NCBI RefSeq assembly: GCF_001949145.1
Contig: NW_019091380.1
Coordinates: forward strand, 249,084 to 311,083
DNA from: Acanthaster planci
Taxonomy: Eukaryota; Echinodermata; Asteroidea; Valvatida; Acanthasteridae
Length of the DNA stretch: 62,000 nucleotides
Direction: 5' to 3'
A program made the position numbers and the translations under genes. The notes under the pieces were generated by a model that saw nothing but the letters and a program-made list of their open reading frames with translations, did not search any database and was not told the origin of the DNA. Of the stretch, positions 1 to 11,889 are shown in pieces. Every line of letters starts with the position of its first letter. Position 1 is the stretch's first letter.

Positions 1-46
<46 letters not shown>

Positions 47-64
47 GGGGTCGGGGGGGGGGGG
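1..64. repeat. Poly-G tract at the window edge
   Basis: Forty-five G in a row, then GGGG and a run of 12 G with single interruptions. It overlaps the open frame of the mucin tail, where it reads as proline codons on the minus strand. Terminal poly-G can also arise from two-colour sequencing chemistry. Confidence 0.9.
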
Positions 65-202
65 ACTCGGGCGGAGGTTCGGGTGGGGCGTGGAAAGTCG
101 CCGATAGTCTACTGACAGTGCTGCCATTACTGCCTCTGCGTACGGAGAGGGGTCTTAAGAGAGACTCATCAATGTCATCTTCCTGTCCAGCAACATGAAC
201 AC
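1..202 (-). CDS. Downstream tail exon, proline-rich, cut by window edge
   Basis: The acceptor is TTTTTTTACCCAG before position 202. The first two bases complete the glycine codon split at 995, and the frame stays open to position 1. It encodes a tail with an acidic patch (GQEDDIDESLL), a basic/serine patch (SVRRGSNGS) and then HAPPEPPPESPPPRPHP, running into a C-tract that would read as polyproline. Proline-rich tails of this type often bind SH3 or WW domains; that role is inference. The homopolymer at the edge may be an assembly or sequencing artefact, so the true end is unknown. Confidence 0.6.
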
Positions 203-3200
203 CTGGGTAAAAAAAGAAAACAGCAAACCAACGCAGAAACACAAGTTACAGAGGACAATTAATCACAAATTTGAGGCAAAATACAAAATGAATAACACAA
301 TACATTACATCCACAATCTTGTTAAATGACTCTAACGCTGAACTCCAGACATCCAATGACCCCATCCTCTGCCCCATGAAAACAGTGAAATCTCGATGGA
401 AGTTTTACATTTCCGTGGATAGAAATTAATCCACTGAAACTAGCCTGGCAGGCTATTCAAATGCACATCCACATACAAGACAGTCAACAACTTTGGACCA
501 CTTTGGCATTTTGAGTTTAAGGTTTGCCTTGTCTTACTTTCACGAATGGTTTCACCACCTGCAGGGGGGAAGACGGAGGGTCCAATGTTTTATCATGCCC
601 CTGAAATTTTTGTTTTTACACCTGAACCATTTCAATCAACAGTCCACAACAACAGGAGCCCTCTATGCATTAAAACAAGTAATGGTCAGGATCAGAGCTG
701 GGTATGGCAATGTAATGCATACCAAAGATGTTGCCAACAGGTTTTGCATTTGTTCTGCATGGAACAATACCGTTTTTACAATTGTTTTACAATTGTTTAT
801 TTCTGCTTAAAAGTATACAAAAGGCTACCAAGTCCGCATTACTATGAAAACACTCGTAAACAAATGAAAAATAAATAACCGCATAATATATGAATTACAT
901 CAACTGTAAAGACGAAAGGAAGCCTCTACGAGGCAAACACCGCATTGCACATTGACGTTTAGCCCCAAATGAGGGAAACTACAAGAAATTTTACCTTCCA
1001 GCTTAGGCAGGTTCAGATCTGGCACTCCACTCCGTCCAAAATCCTGACTCATCCTAATATTCGCATCCCTGTCTACCACTTCACGGTAGTGCCGCCGTAT
1101 TGCCTGGTCGTCAGCATACACATACGGCGTCGGGCTGTGCGGCACACCACGGTGCAGGCTCCCGCTGTCACCGTTAGCATGGTAGGTGCTGTCAGTCTGG
1201 GGCCGTGATCCGTAAATGCTACGAGGTCGTGGGATGTACGTGTGCGCCATGTTGAAGTCCGAAAGTTTGATGTGGGGCTCTTCCTGGATGTCGAAGGACT
1301 GGGTGTGGGTACGACAAGACCTACGCACGTGGTGGTGGACGACAAGAATGAGGGATATCAGGACAACGGCGCCAACGGCCGATCCAATCATGATGTAGAT
1401 GAGGCGCTCCTGTTCTGCAAACGACAGCCCACCTTTGTCATCTGGCGCTTTCTTGGTAGGCTTGGGTGGTCTGATCCCGGCATAAGTTGCCATGAAGGAC
1501 TGGTTCTGGAAAGTGAAGCCAAGGTCACCCTCGTCCACCATGATCGTGAGGTTTTGGGCCAGGGACCCATCTTTGGCATCTTGAATGGTGAAGTCTACGA
1601 CCACCGAGCCGCAACGGACCTCCTCCACTATCAGCCTGCCAACGTCCATCTCTAGGGTGCCGGCAATGAACTGGGCAAACGCCTCCCGGAACAGTTGCTC
1701 TTGCTCTTTGGCCTCGTTGCAATCGCCATTGAGGGTGACTGTACATTTAACAAGGATGAATCTGGGAGGAGAAGTGTGAACTTCCACAGTAGAGGTCCAA
1801 GTTGTCAAATCAGTGCCTTGCGTGGTCGCAGCAGTTGGAAGGGTGTCGTTATCCCATGGCTCTGAAGATGGGAACAAAGATGGTGTAGGCAAGGGACCCG
1901 AAACGCCTCCTGTTGTGCTCATGGCAAAGGAATGAGTTGGTTCAGCTGTGCTCATGACAAAAGACTGAGTTGGCATAGGTCTATATGTTACACTTGATTC
2001 TGTGGGCGTAGATCGTGGAGTGTACGAAACTGCTGGAGATGCTGTGAGCATGGTCATTGCTCCACTGATGGATGAAGTCATGCGTGACACAGACATCTCA
2101 GTTTCTGACACCATCAATGACCCTCCTGGTGACATCTTCATAGTCATTTGCTGTGATGGCTCTGGCACTGCCGTGGTAAGCAAATTAGACGTGGCTGTCA
2201 CAAGTATATCTGTTACTGTCTCTGTCATGTTTGTCATAGAAGTGAAATATGGGGGCGGTCCAGGCGCAACCGGAGGCACGGGAAATGGTGCCGACGAGGA
2301 CCGCCACTGGTCAGACTGTGATGCATTGATAACCTGTGTTGTAAATAGATTGGTTACTGCTGATGCCACTGGGGACTCAAAACCTGTGGACCAAGAGGCA
2401 GAAGGAGTAGGGGTGCGGAGGACCTCTGACTGAGGGGTTAGGGAGGGCCACGAAGGGGTTGGTGTGGGGTACCCCACTGGAGTCGGTGTGGGCAGCCGAC
2501 TGGAGAGCAGTGGCACTCTGGTTCCTCTGGTTTGGAATGAGGGAGGTCCCGATGGCAAGACGGAGGCTGGGGGATGGCTGGAAATGACCGAAGAACTGGC
2601 ATGAAGTTGAAAGCTTAGTGTGTCTGCAAAGAAGAAACCACACAAGGTAAACTGTTGGAAACATACTGATATGACCCGCTACCCTATAACCCCCCCCCCA
2701 AAAAAGCACAGACTAATTGGTTGTCAACTGATGATTAAGTCAATGAAAAGCTCTCGTTAATATCCCATATGTAACACCATCTTTTCTTTAACAACACGAT
2801 AACCAAAAAGACTACTTATGTAAAAATTCCTGTTGGCACACTGTATTCTCCATCCATACAATAAACAAATGTCTTGGAGGGTAAAACTTCTGTTACGAGT
2901 TGGTCACATACGTAAATGTAGTGTGCACAAAATCCTGGACTTGCCATGATGGGTATTAGCATTTTGAAGATCAAACTCTCCTTACATGTAAGGTATAACA
3001 TTTGATTTGTTCCTTTACCAGTGCAATGCATGCTCATTATTTACCCCCCCCACCCCTAGGAGCTTGTAGAGGAAACCTTGCTCAGGTAAGTCTGGAACCC
3101 ATAACTTCCAGCATACTGGAGTAGATGTCTTGGACCACTTGACCACCAACCTTGTTGGGGTCAGCTTGCCAATTTCATTGTGAATCCAAAATTATTTGTC

Positions 3201-3500
3201 AGCAATGAGATGACGCACCATACACCACCAAAAACAAAGACAACAAATTCTATTTTGGGGTTTTGCAGCTTCTCTTGTTCATTAAGCCTTCTTTCACCCC
3301 CCCCTCCCAAACATTATTTCTTTCAAGACTCCAGTGCTAGGTTCTGAATTGGGTAAAGAGGCAGACCATGGCAATGAGCAGGCTATTCACAATAAACAAA
3401 AGTGAATAATCAAGCAATCCAAGAATACCTGATGGAGCAATGGAGGACAGTGATAAAGGGGGGCTTGGTGAAGGTTGCAGCTGTAGAGAGGAAGATGTCT
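1..3500 (-). CDS. SEA-domain transmembrane mucin-like protein, 3' part of gene (partial)
   Basis: Three exons in compatible phases: 3429..3500, 995..2623 and 1..202, the last cut by the window edge. The product reads, in order: a Ser/Thr/Pro-rich stretch with many TPTP and MST-type short repeats and several N-glycosylation sequons; a SEA domain (about 1476..1769 in DNA) with the motif GSVVV; a hydrophobic helix (about 1335..1403) followed by HHHVRR as stop-transfer; then a cytoplasmic tail of more than 150 residues rich in Ser, Tyr, Arg and Pro. This is the architecture of a type I membrane mucin. In MUC1-type SEA domains the chain cleaves itself between G and S of GSVVV and stays as a heterodimer. 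I do not recognise a specific orthologue. The N-terminus and signal peptide are not securely located; the gene probably starts near 11,400. Confidence 0.8.
995..2623 (-). CDS. Large exon: mucin stretch, SEA domain, membrane helix, tail
   Basis: The acceptor is TTTGCAG before position 2623 and the donor is GAAG/GTAAAA after 995, phase 1 at both ends. The first 290 codons are low-complexity Ser/Thr/Pro with a local duplication around PTQSFVMST and PTHSFAMST. The SEA fold follows, with cysteines before and inside it (VKCTV, NGDCNE, VRCGSVVV), then the membrane helix IMIGSAVGAVVLISLILVV. If the donor were ignored, the frame would run on to a stop at 900. I prefer splicing because an exon with matching phase and open frame lies at 1..202. 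Confidence 0.85.
2624..3428 (-). other. Intron of the mucin gene
   Basis: Between two supported exons. It holds runs of C (around 2692, 3043 and 3298) but no recognised element. Confidence 0.55.
3429..3500 (-). CDS. Small Ser/Pro-rich exon of the mucin gene
   Basis: The acceptor is TTTTTTACAG before 3500 and the donor ATCAG/GTATTC after 3429. Seventy-two bases with phase 1 at each end join in frame to the exon starting at 2623. It encodes TSSSLQLQPSPSPPLSLSS and a few more residues, the same Ser/Pro-rich composition as the start of the next exon. A second acceptor (CTCTACAG) inside would shorten it by 20 bases and change the entry phase. Confidence 0.6.
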
Positions 3501-3939
3501 CTGTAAAAAAAAAGGGGGGGGAGGTGTGAATCGAACATTACATGCCATAGATTAATTCCAGGAAATGTCATCACTTCACGTCTTTTTTTTTGTGCATGGA
3601 TGCACGATCTGCTGATGAGCAAAGAACCATTGCAGTACAGAGATTTTCTCAAAGGTTGGAGCTTTTCCGTTTCCCGCTGGAATGGTCCTTTTTAAGTCTT
3701 CACAGGGCACTGTGCGTTCCTTTTGAGAATTTACCATGAATACCATGATGGAAATGGGCCGCTCCCATGTAAAGCATGCAAAGGCATTGACTTATTAAAA
3801 TAAGGCTTATTAGAATAAGAAATGATCTTGTTGGAATATCGTGTTCTGTTCCAACTTTTGAGGTGCTCCCTGAAAGCTTACAACTCTGGTGACAGTATGC
3901 ATTTATAATGCATTTGATGTTCAGTGGAATTATAAGTGA

Positions 3940-4490
3940 TCAGGATGGATCATCCTACAAACAGGTTGCACATTCTGAAACTCTGTGAGGTCAATGAAGC
4001 CATAATTGGACGCCTTTTAAGATTGCGTAGTACTCAGCAAACCCTCGGTTTTCTTGATAGTGTTATCTGTTTGCCATCAGTGGACATCTAACAATGAGCC
4101 AATTTGGTATTCCGACAGCGCATGGCTGAATTGAAGCGTGTCCAAGGTCATTTGGATGCTAGTGTGAGGTCTGCCCTATCAGCGTGACCCTACATGGACT
4201 CGCAAGCGTGCTTTGTTCCTGCATGACCTTGCACTTCGAAATACCAAACAGGTTCATTCAACTTGGCACATTTCCAGTCTCCATCTCTGACATATCTTAA
4301 TCCAGTTATTACCATTAGTTGCACAGCACAGGGTGACGCAAGCGGTGAGACACAACGTGACAAGGTGTTGTCTGACGGAAGCAGCCATGGCTTGAAACAC
4401 AGCATGCATCGTGCAGCAAAGGATCTGAAGTAACTGGAACCTCAAACTCCTGTTTCTTCGGGTTTGTCTAATTCACAGATGAGTCTGAAA
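3940..4490 (+). pseudogene. Decayed Tc1/mariner-like transposase fragment
   Basis: The plus strand carries scattered, frameshifted pieces that resemble a Tc1-type transposase. One is a helix-turn-helix-like piece, VNEAIIGRLLRLRSTQQ (about 3990..4040); another is YQRDPTWTRKRALFLHDLAL (about 4180..4235). Near 4470..4490 a TTCACAGATGAGTCT string would read FTDES, the first catalytic Asp block of Tc1 elements. Stops and frame changes separate these pieces, and no terminal repeats or DDE remainder are visible. Recognition is by pattern only. Confidence 0.4.
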
Positions 4491-5282
4491 AAAAAATAAA
4501 AAATACATATATACATGTATTGACTGATTCTTTTTTTCCATTTTACCACTCAGGTTTAATCCCCTGGGCCTTTGTTGTTAAGGCACATCTTCAATTCTTT
4601 CAAACCCTCTGACTGCCCTGCCAAAAAAAATGTATTCATTCCTCAATCTTCCATAAAAATCCTCCTTTATTCCTTGAAGGCTCCTTGGTGGGATGACCCC
4701 TTCCTAAATCCTGCAAAAGTCTCTAGCAATTCCTGTTATTACAATATGTCAAGGCAGTTTGAATGATTTCCCGGAGCAGTATGAATGATTTCATGTATCA
4801 TTCATTCATGGTTGGGCATAAACAACACACAGTCTAACTCAAGACTTTGACACAATCCATCCTTCGCAATTAGCAATGCAATTTGCCATGCAGCCTCAAT
4901 CCTCCAAAATCCTCCAAAAAATCACCATAGGAGTTTGGATGATTGAGGGTGATTAGGGTATTAACCATACGAACTGTAATGATAACTCCATTTCTGGAGT
5001 GCATTTCACTGTAGATTTTAATTCATAACATGTGAATCTTTTGATTCATCTAATTTTAATTTTAACTTAAATTTCCTTCATGCAGCAACTTCAGCAGGTG
5101 ATATGAACATGTGCATTCTGTATGGACATCAACAGAAACAGAGTACTGATGGGTGTATGTATTTTTGTCATCAAAATGAATGAGGAAAAACACTCCCACA
5201 AGTCAGAAAATTAATATACATGACCAAACCAACAAAATACACAAAAGGGATTACAAATAAAACAAAAATCAGTTTACAAAGG

Positions 5283-5475
5283 CACTGTACATGTATGTCC
5301 AAATACAGTGCACATGAGAACAGCATGTGTATACATGTACATACATGTTTGTGCATGCACTGGTACCAGAATGTAGCATGTACATACAGTATATGTACAT
5401 GTACAACAAGGCATGTACAATGTACATGTACTGTATGTACATGTACATTGTACAAGAACATCATTGTACATGTAG
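5283..5475. repeat. Dense cluster of ATGTAC palindromic repeats
   Basis: The segment is built largely from overlapping TGTACATG, CATGTACA and ACATGTAT units with several perfect palindromes. All frames translate into His/Val/Thr/Cys runs, so the apparent open frames here are low-complexity artefacts. The same motif is scattered throughout the window (for example near 8687, 8785, 44043, 45293, 50703). Confidence 0.8.
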
Positions 5476-7038
5476 CTAAGTCCTAGAAGTATCTAAAAAT
5501 AACATAAAGTAACTCAACTTTCAGCCTGCCTTGGAAACAGGTGATTGCTTCATATGAGTGCTTCATTTCCTCCACATATCAGCATGATATTCAGTAAGTG
5601 AGAAGGCCCCAGATAACTTGAACCCCAGAAGACAATCCTCTTGCACTGCATGCAGTACATGTATGTACAAGTATCCCCACTGGCCCCAGCACTATTATGG
5701 TGGTAAAATGTACTCCATAGTGCGGGAACAGGTATTGCTGGAGCTATCAGTTTTATAGCTCCACGGTGTACCATATTTCAACACAACTTTGGCAACGCCT
5801 GGTTTCTTGGTGACCTCTGGGCGGCACACTGTGGGGTCTCGGGATGGGAAACATAAGCCAAGTATTTGCCCTATTCAGGAAGAGCCCCAGGGTCGTTGGG
5901 TGGGTCACTTCTAAGGGTTATTTTCCTGTGGACCTCCAGGCATGACAACAATGTCAGGCCAATTAATGTACATGCACAATGTATTTACACAAATTCTGAC
6001 ATTTATGCCTGGTCAGAGGAATCATGGAGGTAGAATCACACACCTCCATGGAGGAATAAATTAACTTTCTTTGAAATGCTAACTGAACATGAATATTCAA
6101 AGTATACATTTATATGCCCATATCACGTTTATCCAGCCATTTTGCTGATGAAAATATTTCAAACCACTGGGACTTTCAAATTTGTCACCTACTGCAAAGA
6201 AAAGACAAAAATAACCAGAAAAAACAATTAGACAATTTGCTCAATTACTGAGCAATACTGAATAAATTAATTGATTTCTATATTTAATTAACAATTCACC
6301 ATTGGAAACGTTTCTTGTACCAAAGAGATCCGGAAACCTTAAAATGGAATCCTGTGCATGTTGTGTCCAATTCAAACTAATTCTCCACACAATTCCAAAA
6401 TACTGATTGTTTGTTAGAATTCTGAAAACACATATGTGTGGACAAAAAGTCTGGTAATTTTCAGATGACAAGAAAAAATGATGCGCAGATTACAAATGGT
6501 GTTTAAATGGAAAAGGCATCACCAGTGAAAAACAAACGTTGCACACTGACCTCCTGAATGATATAATACAAAATCAGAAACATGGCTTAATTAGTATGTT
6601 TGTGGTCAGTCACAAAATTCTGGGTATTGTAATTCCAAACAGATGTCTGATTAAACAAGCAGACACCCCTCCAAGCACTGCAACAGTACCCTACATATCA
6701 TCAATGCACAGCACATGTACACCAGTGCGTTTTGATAAACCTGCACATACATTGTATTTCTATTGATCAGGTTCCTTGCTGTGAAACTCATAATTGTCTC
6801 ACTAGTTTACTGTCAGTGAACAAGAAAAGCAAGGTTTTGTGAAGATTCTTTTTCATAGGAAAACAATTCAGAGTACGTACACTTCATGTACATGTTAGCT
6901 TAAACAAAATGATAAGTTCAACCAGAAACCCATATTCATTGAAAAAAAAAAATAAAACCAATTTCTCAAAGGTCTAAAACGATTTCTACAAAAATGACAA
7001 AGAAAGTACAAGTACTCATTTTGCCTAGACGCACTTAC

Positions 7039-7213
7039 CTAGAAATAGTTTGATACTGCACAACTTCTTAGCATGCTGCGTAGAGTTCAATGGATATTCT
7101 ACACTTTCTGGAATACACTGTAGATCCATGCCATTGGCACAATGCACAGGGATGATTTTGCCCTCATCGGACAAGTTGTTGCCTTTACATTGAGTCAATG
7201 ACAAACTATTATC
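7039..7213 (-). CDS. Possible coding exon upstream in the mucin gene
   Basis: An open frame containing four cysteines ends at a near-perfect donor, CTAG/GTAAGT, in phase 1, which matches the entry phase of exon 3429..3500. No convincing acceptor is visible for this frame, and an in-frame TGA precedes it. It could be an exon of the mucin gene or a chance frame beside a cryptic donor. Confidence 0.25.
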
Positions 7214-7621
7214 CACTCATTAATGGGAAGATGGTGTGGCTGTAATGAATTCCTGGAGGCTTGTGTGAACTTGGCAATCATTACCGATGGCACGTAAAAA
7301 CCTCAACTCGGCTTCGTTTCGATGGAGTGAGTCACAGCAGTGTCCACAGGCATGGACTGCCAAGTAAGGGTGTCTGTTAACCAATCAGATGATGTTTTGG
7401 ATGATGATTGAACTTCCTGGTCCAATGGGAAGCCCTGTTGTAGCAGATTCAGTGTCAGGGCTGCCATGTACATGTACAGCAACTCGGCAGTCCAACCACG
7501 ATGCCTTTTATTTTTCAGACTGCCCTGTTTTCCGTCCAATGAAAAATCCTCAAAGTGCCGGTTGGCACCGACTAAACTTTCATTGGGAGCTTAGTGTCCT
7601 GATAAAGGCGGGGCATTGCTG

Positions 7622-7715
7622 ACAGTTCATGGCCCTCTGCGTAATGACGTCCCACTGGTTGGTATCTGGTGGTCGCCCAGTCAAGGCATTCTGACACTCA
7701 GAGAGGAATTCATGC
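7622..7715 (-). CDS. Possible exon with good acceptor, donor unclear
   Basis: A pyrimidine-rich acceptor (TTTCCTCTCCACAG) precedes 7715. The frame after it is open for about 45 codons, starting HEFLSECQNALTG and containing the pair NCQQC. No strong donor is visible, so the end is only approximate. It would belong to the mucin gene if real; no family is recognised. Confidence 0.25.
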
Positions 7716-10700
7716 CTGTGGAGAGGAAATGTGACAGTGATGAAAAAAAAAGATAATAAACAAATAGTCATGACAAAAATAAATCTGACACAGATGATAC
7801 AAGCAAAGAAACACATGATGCACTGTCAGGGAATTTACATTGGCGGTGGTTTCTGGTTCTGGTTACAAGGCAATGGGCCTTTTAAGCAAACTCATTACAG
7901 CAAAAGAAAATAACTAATGCCCGGTCCCATGACCATCAATTTTAGTTCCAGTGTTTAAAATTTATTGACACATCAAACCTGTACTATGAGACAGGTGTAC
8001 ACAGTATACATGTATACGTATATGTTACATGTGTGCATCTGACAACCATGTGGCTACTTGCATTCAATCACACATTTCACAGCAACACACCAAACAATGT
8101 ACATTGCATGTCACAGGACACTGATTTCATGTAGGCCTAATGCCCTGTCCGCACACTGCAATTATATATCTACACTTTGTGCATGCGTACACATTGTGAT
8201 TTATAATTCACTGACGCTGCCAGCGCTCATTTACAATTTGGAAATTCTGAGAGATTATGCAAATGAAGCTAACTGCCAACCACTGCCATATGGCTTGGTC
8301 AGTCGTGTTTTGTGAATGCCAAACATGTTTGTCACTAGCCGATCAATATATATTGAATTTGTCTATGCCACATGTACATAATAACAATTCATATCTTTTT
8401 TTCACCCATGACCACCTGAACCTAGTTTATTCCGTTTAATCTGTGGTCCTTTTACCTTCGTCCATTTCCTTCATCTACATGCTTTACAATATTTTTGCAC
8501 AGACTAAAAGTCATGGGAAGAATTCCATTTCCTGCTGGTTGCGCCAATGTCACCAAACTGAGAGTACAGGCCTGATAACACACTTTTGCTGAGGCCTTGA
8601 GCAATTGGTCAGAAACAAATTATTACGCAGTGCATATAAAAAAGGGTACTAAATTAAAATTTGCCAGCTCCCTCCCTGTATCTGGCATGTACATGTACAA
8701 TATCACAGAAATTTGAAAAACAGGTCTCAAACTACAATTACTCGATGAAACATCCCATACACAGCCCACCACAGCCATCATGCCTACATGTACATGATCA
8801 TGTACATGTATGTATGATAAATGACTGCATGGGCCAGACTGTTGGAGGTCATCACCATACAGGAGGATTTGCTAGCAAGGTCAAGGTCAAGTAATCATTT
8901 GTCTTAGAGATAATGTGGGAGTCTGGGAAATATACCTCTACTCCTATCATCCTATGACACCCGCTGTATGCATGAACATGCCCATGAAAGTCACCGCTCT
9001 CATATTTATGTCCACATTTGATGAAATGCACCTTGATCTGTCTTCAAAATGAGTATTCTGAAAAATTTCACACTTTATGTAATAACAGACAAGGATACGG
9101 TTTGGCAGTCCCATATTTCCCTTCAAGTACAATATGCATACTTCTAATATTCTTAGCATACAGTAACTTAAAATTTAATGGCCTTATTTGCATATAGTTA
9201 AGGCCTAGCTACATGTACGTTGGATATAGCCATTGTTTTTGGTAATATAAACTGATCTCACTGACCCATCCACACCTTACAGTATGGCTGTTTAGTCAGG
9301 GTGTTTGTGAACCTTGTGTTAGGGTTATTTAACTTTTTCATCTTTCCTTATTGGTTTATCTTGAAGTATACATGATCTAGTGATCCACCTGTCATCTGCC
9401 AAACACATGTTCTTTCAACGGTAATTCCTGGCAGTGCCAGATTGCATTGAGAAGGAGAAATCAGTAAAGACTGAGATTTTGTAAAGGATTGAGTGACAGC
9501 ACACTGTGATCGGCAGACTGTGCAACTTGATCACTGGCACCAAACAAACAAAGGAAGTTTTGACATAAATTGTTAATTTCTTATGACAACCTACATACAT
9601 TCACGCACACTACTACTGCTCTGCAATCTCCACACGGCCAAACATGGGCATAGTGGTACAAACGTACATATACTGCGCAGTATACACATGTATTTATGGG
9701 GTCAAGGGTGGATCTAGCACTAATCTACCAGAACTGTGTTTTTTTGGGGGGGAACCCACGCAAATAGGCCACAATTTTCTATATTAGAAAGTCCTGGGAG
9801 CCATGGAATTGCGGTATTGAAGAAATATGGCACTGAACCCCCGGCCTGGACTCAGCACTTCCAGTCATGAGCAGTTTGGATGCAATCGGGTGCAAACATG
9901 GCACTTTTCAGCCGTTTTGCAGAGTGAAGCATTTTCAAAATGACTACATTTCCAAAGAGTGAAATATCCCTCATTTCTCAAGTTTCTAAAATTCTTGTAT
10001 TCAACCCACTAAAAATTTAAAGGAAAAGGAATGAGGACATGTCAAACATCATTTTGCTGTCCAGCTTTGACACCTGTGAGAGTTGTATTTTCAAATAATT
10101 TTGAAATAAAAGGATTTATCATTGGCGTCTATGGAATTTATTTTTAGGGGCACATCCTCTGGGGTGGGGGAGGGAGACGCAACTCAGGACAAACTTTTGT
10201 ACGGGGGGAGGGGGGTTAAGGGACAAAACATTCAGAAATTTGCTTATGTACACATGTCCCGGTACTCTGGCCTTTCTGAAGGGATTTCATTTTTACTTTT
10301 TGGCACCATTTTTGAAGGAAGGGGAATGAAGTGACCAAACAATTTGCCTCTCAATTATTTTTCTCAGCTCCGTGTTTGCTTCACAAACACTCAATGTCGA
10401 CACCACACGCAACCTCACACTAAGCCATGGATATGATGACACAGTCGCTTTGGAGTGAGTTTGAATGGTGCATCAGGTGATCCCTAACCCGTAATACATT
10501 TGTAACGTCAAAGCAATAACCAGGACCATGTCAAGGGTGGCCCGCAAAAACAAAGATCCAGAAACGGTCAAGTCATTCTGACAGAGGCACTGAGCTCAAG
10601 GAAGCAGACGATACTGTTGATGAACACCATTTTCACGCAATATCCGGCATGTTTCTCACCAGTGCTGCTCGCTCTGTTCATATGCATGCTGGAATCTTGA

Positions 10701-11331
10701 CAAGTATCTCTTTGATTTACTGTATCAACGACAAATTTTTAAGCTTACAATACACTCATTTGAGGGATGACAAAATTGTCTGTTCGGTTTCTGTCATATT
10801 GAACCAGCACTGAGCCATTTACCAACTCCAACCTTCCGTTCTCATTCAGTTGGAACAATGACTTCACAGTGACATAACCAAGTCACAAAAACGCTTAACC
10901 ACCAGTTCATGGAATCAAAATTTGACAATTGTGCATAACTAGTTAAAGCTGGCCTAATGAATCAGTCGTGTGATTGTCACGAATGTTTGCATTTGGAAAT
11001 CTGGAAACTTCAGTGCATTACTGTACAGTATGATTTTGAATGATGCATCCCTGAATGATGTGAGTAGGGCCCGTTCCTCAACGATGAAGTAAAACAAATA
11101 CAGAACGCAGAGCCATCTTTTCAACATGTACCACGCGTATGGTACAGGTCCAGCGCCAGATACCCTACGTTGCAACGTTAGACCTACAGAAGTACAACTA
11201 CATGTAGGCCTACACACGTAAAATTAAAAGGACACTTGTCACTTTTTTTGACAGAACATAGAGGTGTCTTTATCAATTTTTATACATTCTCCGCACTTAC
11301 TGTTAAAGGTTATTCGACTGATGCTGCTTAC

Positions 11332-11425
11332 CGTCCACTATCCAGTAGCCGTGTGCAGAATGATGAGAACTCCACGACGAACTTGGATAAATTTGCCGGT
11401 AAATAAATCTTCGCGGGCCCGGCAC
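11332..11425 (-). promoter_or_regulatory. Probable first exon and promoter area of the mucin gene
   Basis: A minus-strand segment ends at a consensus donor (GACG/GTAAGC, exon end 11332). Upstream of it (11,400 to 11,490) is a locally GC- and CpG-richer patch including GAGGGCGCC. There is no ATG-led frame, so it would be a 5' UTR exon. The position fits: the next gene appears to end by polyadenylation near 11,890. Confidence 0.35.
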
Positions 11426-11889
11426 TAATGTCGATAATCGCGGTCCGCCTATCGTAAATCGTACTGATACTACGGCGCCCTCTCGTGATATTATTCAATT
11501 TATGGTTGCAAGCTCATTCAAGCCATTTTCCTGCTGTGATCAGTCACCCGAGAAGTTTATCCACACTAACAAATAGTCTTATGAACTAGAAAAACACGTT
11601 CAAATGTACTGAAAGTTACACAGTTGAGTTATTTGAGTGGCCAATGGGGGGGGGGATTTAGTGAAGGGTGAAAATGAGATGTAGAACATTCTCATTCAAC
11701 CCAACCTTTTGTTTTTCAACAGGTGTTCCAGTAGCATCCAAGAGTGGAAAAGGAGACCTGTAAATTGAAACAAGGGGGTGACAAAGTTTTGAAAATTGAA
11801 AGATTCCCTGTTAAAAACCGAGCAGCACACTACAGCACCAATGTAATTCTACTCAGTGATGTTAATGAAGCAAGACGCACAAGAGCATG

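Larger units (their letters stand above)
3501..11331. other. 5' introns of the mucin gene; no secure exon
   Basis: AT-rich sequence with the Tc1-like fossil, the ATGTAC cluster and two weak exon candidates. A hydrophobic, signal-like string (MLKRWLCVLYLFYFIVEE, minus strand, about 11060..11130) could be the missing leader, but no splice site or start context supports it well enough to call. Confidence 0.4.

Noticed and set aside
2002-2433. A 143-codon open frame on the plus strand
   Set aside because: It is the antisense shadow of the mucin exon 995..2623, which has splice sites, a SEA domain and a membrane helix.
5171-5486. Overlapping open frames rich in His, Val, Thr and Cys
   Set aside because: They translate the ATGTAC palindromic repeat in different frames.
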